A program made the translations under genes and the position numbers. This document shows, piece after piece, positions 57,755 to 64,000 of a DNA stretch of 64,000 nt. The DNA comes from Aedes albopictus. Lineage: Eukaryota > Arthropoda > Insecta > Diptera > Culicidae. The notes beneath the pieces were generated by a model. That model did not search any database, was not told the DNA's origin, and saw only the letters and a list, made by a program, of their open reading frames with translations. Each line of letters begins with the position of its first letter. Positions within the stretch are counted from its first letter, which is position 1. Location of the stretch: positions 160,763,963 through 160,827,962 of the forward strand of contig NC_085136.1 in the NCBI RefSeq assembly GCF_035046485.1. The letters are read 5' to 3'.

Positions 57755-58605
57755 CCTAGCAGGATACTCCTTACACAATCTCAAGCGGGCTTTTGTTTGG
57801 AAGGACAAGAAGTTCAAAATCCAAGTGTATGTGGACAGCGAAGCCGTGTCTGTACGAGTACATGACCTGCCCCTTTCTATACCCCACACCACCATTGCTA
57901 ACTTCATGATGAAGTACGGGGATGTGTTTTCCATACAAACAGATCGTTGGAAGAATTACTGCTTTTGATGAGGATCAAACACCCGATCCCTTCATATCTC
58001 ACGATAGCCAACGAGATTTGCTATGTGGAGCACTTGAACCAAATTCGAATTTGTAGGCGGTGCTCCAGGCCGGTTTATCCCAAGCAGAGGTGCTACTCAA
58101 GCAGGAAGATACCGTAGCCGAAACAAGAACAACGACAGCAGCAGCAACAGCTGCTGCTCCCAAACGAAAAAAAATTCTCCGACGCTGATTTCCCACCGAT
58201 GTGCAGCAGTCAATCGACCCCATCCTCCCCTGAAACATTCATCGAATTAGTAGCGAGAAGTAAGCGTGCGCTTATCCAACACGAAAACAATATCGTACCA
58301 ACAAATCAGGCCGACCAAATAGACCAACAGAGCACGAATGGAGGCGACGACAACGATGACGGCCACGACAACGACGACAGCGAGACTGAAAGCCCATCTT
58401 AACCGTGCGAGACCAATTGTGAAACCAATGAACGGCGGCTGTCAACTAAGCGCGGAAAGGAAAAAAAAAAAAGAAGTTGTGTGGTATTCAAGAGTCACAG
58501 AATGGCTGTTATTCTCTTAGTTTGTCTAATTCAAAATGAAAAAAGGCTTTATTGGCCCCGTAAAGCCTTTGGGCATCTGGGCATGTCAAATAAAGAAATA
58601 GTTAA
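57755..58605 (+). pseudogene. Decayed ORF1-only LINE-like element
   Basis: The reading KFKIQVYVDSEAVSVRVHDL (about 57812-57870), then TIANFMMKYGDVFSIQTDRW, matches in layout the ORF1 at 59776-60780. A zinc-knuckle-like CRRCSRPVYPKQRC (about 58048) has Tyr where His is expected. Acidic and Thr-rich stretches follow. The unit ends with A-rich stretches and AATAAAG near 58597. No endonuclease or RT is found after it; an RTE scrap of another family begins at 58640. Stops and a frame change break it. Confidence 0.6.
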
Positions 58606-58639
58606 ACAAAATATCCAGTTCTTTTGAATCTCGATGGGG

Positions 58640-58912
58640 ATAGCGACGTTGTGATGGACTCTCCTGCCTACTATTCAACATCGCCCTGGAAGGTGTTATA
58701 CTACGAGCCGGGCTCAACAGCCGGGGTATGAAGTTTACAAAATATGGCCAATTGTCTGTTTTGTGTATGACATGGACATTATTGATAGAGCATTTGAAAC
58801 GGTGGCAGAACTGTACACCCGGTTGAAACGGGAAGCAGCCAAATTCGAGATGATGGTGATTGCAGCTAAAACAAAGTACGTGCTGGTAGGAGCGAAGGGA
58901 AGGATCTACAAA
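58640..58912 (+). pseudogene. RTE LINE RT fragment
   Basis: The reading LLFNIALEGV near 58668, then a frame change, YDMDIIDRAFETVAELYTRL near 58763 and AAKTKYVLVGA near 58862, follows the RT core of the other RTE copies. The catalytic box has lost the FADD wording (it reads FVYD). It is short and dead. Confidence 0.8.
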
Positions 58913-59464
58913 CACTCCCAAGTAACAATCTTGATTCTATTTGGTTTTATTGGTTTTATTATAGTTTTATCGGAACATTGAATATTTTAGTTGATCTTAT
59001 CGGAGTTTCAGCTGAGCACAACTATTCTTCGTCAATATGTGGTTTTAAAGACACCTCCAAGAATACTTGAGGTTTAGTTCATAAAACCATAAACACAACC
59101 AGAACTGTTGAATTTATTTTCAGTTTTATAAGGCTCTTGTAGTTATTTTCAATCAACCGTTCATGATCAAGAGCAACTGTTCTCGCATGAGAACAGTTTG
59201 GTACATGAAAAATACAAGAACCCAACCGAGACGCGGTGCAGTGCCAAGTTCCTCCGGTTGCAGCACATTCGAAATGAGGTGTGTTTGATCATCCAGGACG
59301 TCGATTCTCGTGCAATCGTGGTTCCAATCATCGATCTTCAAAATCAACAACTACTTACCTGTTGGAAATGCTGACCAGAGGAATGAGACACTGCACCGCA
59401 TCAAGGCCGGTTATCGAAAAAGGTCTTCCTGGTTGGCAACGGTACCGGGCTGATGGTTGTAGGT
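58913..59464. other. Unassigned; one-sided CCCAAGTAAC end
   Basis: CCCAAGTAACAATCTTG at 58918 resembles the end of the TA-flanked family at 2150 and 43188, but no partner end is seen. The rest has no gene. A reading with RNEVCLIIQDVDSRAIVVPI near 59268 looks coding-like but is short and unrecognised. Confidence 0.3.
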
Positions 59465-59574
59465 CATTTCCCAGAATCCCATTCCCCAGAATGGGACATT
59501 CCCCAGAATAAAAATCCCCAGAATGACCCATTCCCCAGAAAGCCGTTCCCCAGAATAGGACATTCCCCAGAATT
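59465..59574. repeat. Minisatellite of CATTCCCCAGAATGGGA units
   Basis: Seven irregular copies with core TTCCCCAGAAT are separated by short variable linkers. It has no unique spacers, so it is not a CRISPR. It resembles in style the GGTCGAA minisatellite at 18981. Confidence 0.85.
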
Positions 59575-59689
59575 TGTTTCTGATCTTTTATTTTTCAAAT
59601 ATCGAGATCAAATTGGAGTAACGATATTTTTGCACTAAATCATATCGTAATCATAAAACACGTTTTAAAAATAATTCGACAATAGATCT

Positions 59690-60818
59690 ATCAATAGATC
59701 TATCGGCATCGGTTCGGTTCGGACGTTTTGAACTTTGCTCTTCATTGTTGGGATAACTTCATTGTTTTGCCGCCCATGGCGGTTATCGGTTTGCGTGGAA
59801 ACACTTTTAAAGTGGATTTCACTAACTTTCCGGTTCGTCCTTCGTTTGAAGAAATTCAATCTTTTCTTCACAATGTTGTCGGTCTACAACTGCGTGATGT
59901 GAAAAGGCTCCAAATGAGCCATGCTCAAAACTGCGCGTATGTAAAGTGCGTAAGCCAACAAGTTGCAGAAAACGTTGTTGATCACCACAATGAACAGCAT
60001 CAAATAGAAGTGAAAGGCGTCAAGTATACTGTGCGTCTTGCTTTAGACGACGAAAGCATACAAGTGAAAATACACGATCTATCCGAGAGTGTTTCGAACG
60101 ACGAGCTTGCTGCCTATTTACGGCAGTACGGAGACGTACATTCTGTGAAGGAACTGGTTTGGGGACCTTCATTCCCCTACAAAGGAGGTTCAAGTGGCGT
60201 CCGAGTAGCAAGGATGACACTGCGAAGCCACATTAAATCCTACGTTACAGTGCACGGCGAAGAAACTTTAATTTCGTACAAAAATCTAGTGAAATCATGT
60301 CGCCACTGTATGCAGAACATACATCCGGGAAAAACATGTTCTAATGCCAAGAAAGAAACCGCCAAAGAAAGTCCAGCTAAACCATCATCCGCAGCATCCC
60401 CGACGACACAACCCAGCGCACCATTGCAGAAATCATCGCAAATCAAACAACCTCTACAGTCATCGAATCGGACTGCTGATGCTGTGAACACCAACCAGGC
60501 CAACGAAGCGCAAACAAAATCACCACCAAGGAAAAAAACCGATCGCAAGCAGGCAGTTAAAACTACTCCAACAAAGCAGCCCGAAGAACAATGCGTGAGC
60601 GAAGAAACGGACAGTGATGTGGAGACAGTGAGCACCGTTCATTTGAATACAGATACTGAACCAGAGCCCGACCCCGAAGATATAGATGGATGGATCACGC
60701 GATTCGACAGAAGAAACAAAAGACTGGAACAAAAAATTGTAGCTTTTGAATTGCAAAATAAATCTCGCCGACCTGAATGACCCTAGGGTTAAAAGGTCGT
60801 TTATACAATAAAAAAAAA
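59690..60818 (+). mobile_element. ORF1-only (half-LINE) element
   Basis: The unit contains the intact ORF1 and a short 3' part with CCTAGGGTTAAAAGG and AATAAAAAAAAA at 60808-60819. Upstream, GGTTCGGTTCGGACGTTTTG (about 59709-59728) is reminiscent of the downstream promoter of I/Jockey LINEs. An ATCTAT stretch is found just before the 5' part (within 59686-59705) and just after the A tail (60819-60824), a possible but short target duplication. Bounds are approximate. Confidence 0.5.
59776..60780 (+). CDS. Intact LINE-type ORF1 protein (RNA-binding, zinc knuckle)
   Basis: A frame of 334 codons begins at an ATG in a strong context (GCCGCCCATGG) and ends with TGA at 60778-60780; an in-frame ATG 16 codons earlier is weaker. 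The N-terminal half looks like two RNA-recognition-type folds, the second around VKIHDLSESVSNDELAAYL. A perfect CX2CX4HX4C knuckle, CRHCMQNIHPGKTC, sits near residue 175. The C-terminal half is low-complexity, rich in Lys, Ser, Pro and Thr, then acidic (PEPDPEDIDGW), with a short basic/coiled end. This is the layout of ORF1 (gag-like) proteins of I- or Jockey-like LINEs. No ORF2 follows. It could be a half-LINE mobilised in trans or a captured host gene. Confidence 0.75.
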   Translation: MAVIGLRGNTFKVDFTNFPVRPSFEEIQSFLHNVVGLQLRDVKRLQMSHAQNCAYVKCVSQQVAENVVDHHNEQHQIEVKGVKYTVRLALDDESIQVKIHDLSESVSNDELAAYLRQYGDVHSVKELVWGPSFPYKGGSSGVRVARMTLRSHIKSYVTVHGEETLISYKNLVKSCRHCMQNIHPGKTCSNAKKETAKESPAKPSSAASPTTQPSAPLQKSSQIKQPLQSSNRTADAVNTNQANEAQTKSPPRKKTDRKQAVKTTPTKQPEEQCVSEETDSDVETVSTVHLNTDTEPEPDPEDIDGWITRFDRRNKRLEQKIVAFELQNKSRRPE

Positions 60819-60824
60819 TCTATA

Positions 60825-61812
60825 CTAAATGATTTTTTCGCGAACAATTATGATTATTTCAAGGATTTAGGAAGAAAAAAGTGGTCCTAATATCGATAAC
60901 CTTTTTTGAACGATCCTGAGAACCGCTGCAAGTCCGTTTTAGTGTTGTTCTCTATATTTTGGTCAAAAATTGTGTTATTTTAGGTAAAACTAGAATATTT
61001 TTTTGTACGAGGAGCTCCAATGGTATCATCGTTATGTGTGCCGTTCAAAAAATATCCCATAAATTTGGAAAAGAGGTTTCTAGAAGACGAAAATGCGAAC
61101 AACTTGAGTATAAATATATGAAGCAGCTGCATACGATCTGCATTTCCTCAGCTGTCAAGAACGCTATGAAGCTGATTTTTTCAGTGTAGTTGGGGGATTC
61201 CATAGGCTTGTTACCTACAAAAACTACATCGCTGGAATGGAAGATAGCGGAGAAATAACTGGAAGAAGTCGGCAATTCTAATTTGAGCAATGGTATTCTA
61301 CTAGGGCTGCTCAAACATTTATGAGAAAATTTAAAACTAAAATATCCTAAGACCACCTCAATTTGCTATTTTAGACTCCCATAAGCTACAGCACAAATTT
61401 GAGCTGAATTGATAAGGTCTTAGGTATCGCTCGACTAGTCTGAAGTTTATATGGTAAAACTGGTACAAATATGTGCAGGAATGGCATAGTTTTAGTTTTC
61501 TGCCACTAGATGGCACTGGAAGCGTTCAATAACCCTTATTTTTAATATTATACTAGGGAATTCTATGCGGAACATCTTTGTTGAAGACCGCTAAGTGATC
61601 CTATGCTTGCTAAAAAAAAAGTTGTACCCTAGACTTAGTGTATCGAAAAAACAACCAGTTTTTATTGATGCTATTCGATAATGTGTTAAAATCACCACGT
61701 CAAAATTATTTAAATTATAATTTTTGAAGCATATCTGTATCATTACGTCTCGTGTATCATTATCGGGCTTTTACACATTACATTTTACTGATTTCGTCTT
61801 ATTTACACAACA
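60825..61812. other. Unassigned AT-rich DNA
   Basis: No gene recognised. A 103-codon minus-strand frame at 61045-61356 and its plus-strand counterpart have no motif. No paired repeat is visible. Confidence 0.35.
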
Positions 61813-64000
61813 AATATTCATTTCATTTATTTAGTTCACATCAAATTCATGATAATACTGAATCAACAATTTGCCGCCATAATACTCGATTTGCAGCTGC
61901 AGCTCTCCATCCTCGGTCACGCCCAACACTCGCCAGATCAGAGTGTCCGTAGAGAACCACCGGTCTTATTAACGTCTTGTACATGGTACATTTGGTGCGG
62001 GGGTGAATCTTTTTTGACCGCAGTTTCTTCTGGAGCCCATAGTAGGCACGACTTCCACTGATGCGCCTTCGTATTTCACGGCTCACGTTATTGTCAGCCG
62101 TTAGCAAGGAACCGAGGTAGACGAATTCTTCTACCACCTCGAAAGTATCCCCGTCTATCGTAACATTGCTGCCAAGGCTTGTCCTGTCTCGCTCAGTCCC
62201 ACCTACCAGCATGTACTTTGTCTTAGCCGCATTCACCACCAGTCCGACCTTTGCTGCTTCACGTTTCAGGCGGGTGTACTGTTCTGCCACCATTCCAAAT
62301 GTTCTGGCTATAATATCCATGTCATCCGCAAAACAGACAAATTGGCTGGATTTCGTGAAGATCGTACCTCGGCTGTTGAGCCCGGCTCGTCGCATAACAC
62401 CTTCCAGGGCGATGTTGAATAGTAGGCAGGAAAGTCCATCACCTTGTCGTAGTCCCCGTCGAGATTCAAATGAACTGGATAGCTCACCCGAAATCCTTAC
62501 GCTGTTCTGCACACCGTCCATCGTTGCTCTTATCAGTCTAGTCAGCTTCCCGGGAAAGCTGTTCTCGTCCATAATTTTCCATAGCTCTGTGCGGTCGATA
62601 CTGTCGTATGCCGCTTTGAAGTCGATGAACAGGTGATGCGTTGGGACCTGGTATTCACGTCATTTCTAGAGGATTTGCCGTACGGTGAAGATCTGGTCCG
62701 TTGTCGACCGGCCGTCGATGAAACCGGCTTGGTAACTTCCCACGAACTCATTTACTTTAGGTGAAAGACGACTGAAGATGATCTGGGATAGCACTTTGTA
62801 GGCGGCATTCAAAACGGTGATCGCTCGAAAGTTCTCACACATTAACTTGTCGCCTTTCTTGTGGATGGGACAGATTATCCCTTCCTTCCACTCCTCCGGT
62901 AGCTGTTCGGTTTCCCAGATCTTGACTACTAACTGGTGCAGACAGGTGGCCAACTTTTCCGGGCCCATCTTGATGAGTTCTGCTGCGATACCGTCCTTAC
63001 CAGCCGCTTTGTTGTTTTTGAGCTGGTGGATGGCATCCTTAACTTCCCTCAGCGTGGGAGTTGGTTCGTTCCCGTCCTCTGCTGCACCAACATAGTCATT
63101 TCCTCCGCTGCCTTGGTCCTCCGTGCCTACATTCTCTTCGCCATTCAGGTGCTCGTCGAAGTGCTGCTTCCACCTTTCGATTACCTCACGTTTGTCCGTC
63201 AGGAGGCTCCCTTCCTTATCCCTGTATATTTCGGCTTGCGGCACGTAGCCTTTGCGGGATGCGTTGAGCTTCTGGTAGAACTTGCGTGTTTCCTGTGAAC
63301 GGCACAGCAGTTCCATTTCCTCGCACTCCGCTTCTTCCAGGCGGCGCTTTTTCTCCCGGAAGAGACGGGTCTGCTGCTTCCGCTTCTGTCTGTATCGCTC
63401 CACATTCTGTCGGGTTCCATGCTGCAGCATTACCGCCCGCGCTGCATCCTTCTCCTCCAGAACCGCTCTGCACTCCTCGTCGAACCAATCATTTCGTCGA
63501 CTCCGTTCTACGTACCCGATAGTGCTCTCGGCTGCGTTGTTGATGGCTGCTTTCACTGTACTCCAGCAGTCCTCTAGAGGGGCCACGACGAGCACACCCT
63601 CGTCCGGCAACGCTGCCTCGAGATTCTGCGCGTATGCGGTGGCGACATCCGGTTGCTTCAGTCGCTCTAGATCGTACCGGGGCGGCCGCCGGTAATGTAC
63701 GTTGTTTATAACGGAGAGTTTTGGGCGCAGTTTAACCATCACCAGGTAGTGATCGGAGTCGATATTAGCGCCACGATAGGTCCTGACGTCGATAATGTCG
63801 GAGAAGTGCCGTCCATCAATCAGAACGTGGTCGATTTGCGATTCCGTTTGTTGTGGTGATCTCCAGGTGTAACGATACGGGAGGCTGTGCTGGAAGAAGG
63901 TGCTACGAATGGCCATGTTCTTGGAGGCGGCGAAATCGATGAGGCGTAGGCCATTTTCGTTCGTCAGCTGGTGGGCGCTGAACTTTCCAATCGTCGGTCT
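61813..64000 (-). pseudogene. RTE-type LINE, 3' two-thirds; runs off the right edge
   Basis: On the minus strand a long frame from 63916 reads QQTESQIDHVLIDGRHFSD, RGANIDSDHYLVMV, then RRNDWFDEECRAVLEEKDAA, IHQLKNNKAAGKDGIAAELI, and SYQAGFIDGRSTTDQ. Two in-frame nonsense codons follow: TAG at 62666-62668 and TGA at 62660-62662. The same frame then continues with HHLFIDFKAAYDS, GLRQGDGLSCLLFNIALEGV and an intact FADD box. Near 61945 an internal deletion joins VVLYGHS to DLASVGRDRGW. The frame ends at 61847, and the tail (AACTAAATAAATGAAATG) reaches about 61813. The upstream endonuclease continues outside the window. Same family as 31171-42782. Confidence 0.9.

Overview
This window is eukaryotic and looks like a transposon-dense intergenic or intronic stretch of a culicine mosquito genome, most likely Aedes. 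The reasons are a tRNA-related SINE with an AAG-triplet tail of the Feilai type, several RTE-, R1- and I-type non-LTR retrotransposon remnants, an mdg1/412-like Ty3 element, many TTAA- and TA-flanked MITEs, and the repeat family ending in TGCCTTTCTCGT. Only one stretch looks like a possible host exon (10289-10573, minus strand). No rRNA, canonical tRNA gene, CRISPR array or operon was seen. The assignment rests on remembered family features, not on a search.

Layout. 1-7388: RTE, SINE and R1 debris with small foldback elements. 7389-9180: a 1.79-kb almost pure TTAG microsatellite. 9181-11985: LINE scraps and the candidate exon. 11985-17720: an RTE pseudogene, a BEL/Pao pseudogene and an I-like LINE pseudogene, all with MITEs inside. 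17721-26868: low-complexity and satellite-like DNA (a GGTCGAA minisatellite, a 151-bp tandem array, and a 2.7-kb repeat with a ~152-bp internal satellite). 26869-28868: a 2000-bp giant foldback element. 29220-30441: two interlocked inverted repeats. 31171-42782: one RTE LINE with both 10-bp target duplications preserved. It has been split by an apparently intact 6672-bp Ty3 LTR retrotransposon with matching LTRs and by a hAT-like element that itself carries a TA-flanked MITE. 43078-44723: a hAT-like foldback split by a TA-flanked element. 46260-52660: RTE-like and R1 LINE pseudogenes, one split by a 661-bp SINE with a 26-bp target duplication. 54465-61830: RTE scraps and two elements that carry only a LINE-type ORF1, one with an intact 334-codon frame. 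61813-64000: the 3' part of another RTE copy that runs off the right edge.

The most complete coding unit is the Ty3 element. It has identical-looking LTRs, a primer-binding site, a polypurine tract, gag, a T7 slippery site placed for a -1 shift into pol, and full protease, RT, RNase H and integrase motifs. Its leader also carries two small open frames that encode predicted membrane peptides (90 and 40 residues). These, the ORF1-only elements, the giant foldback with a pol III-like promoter in its loop, and the long TTAG array are the features most worth following up. The nested insertions give a relative order of events at each site.
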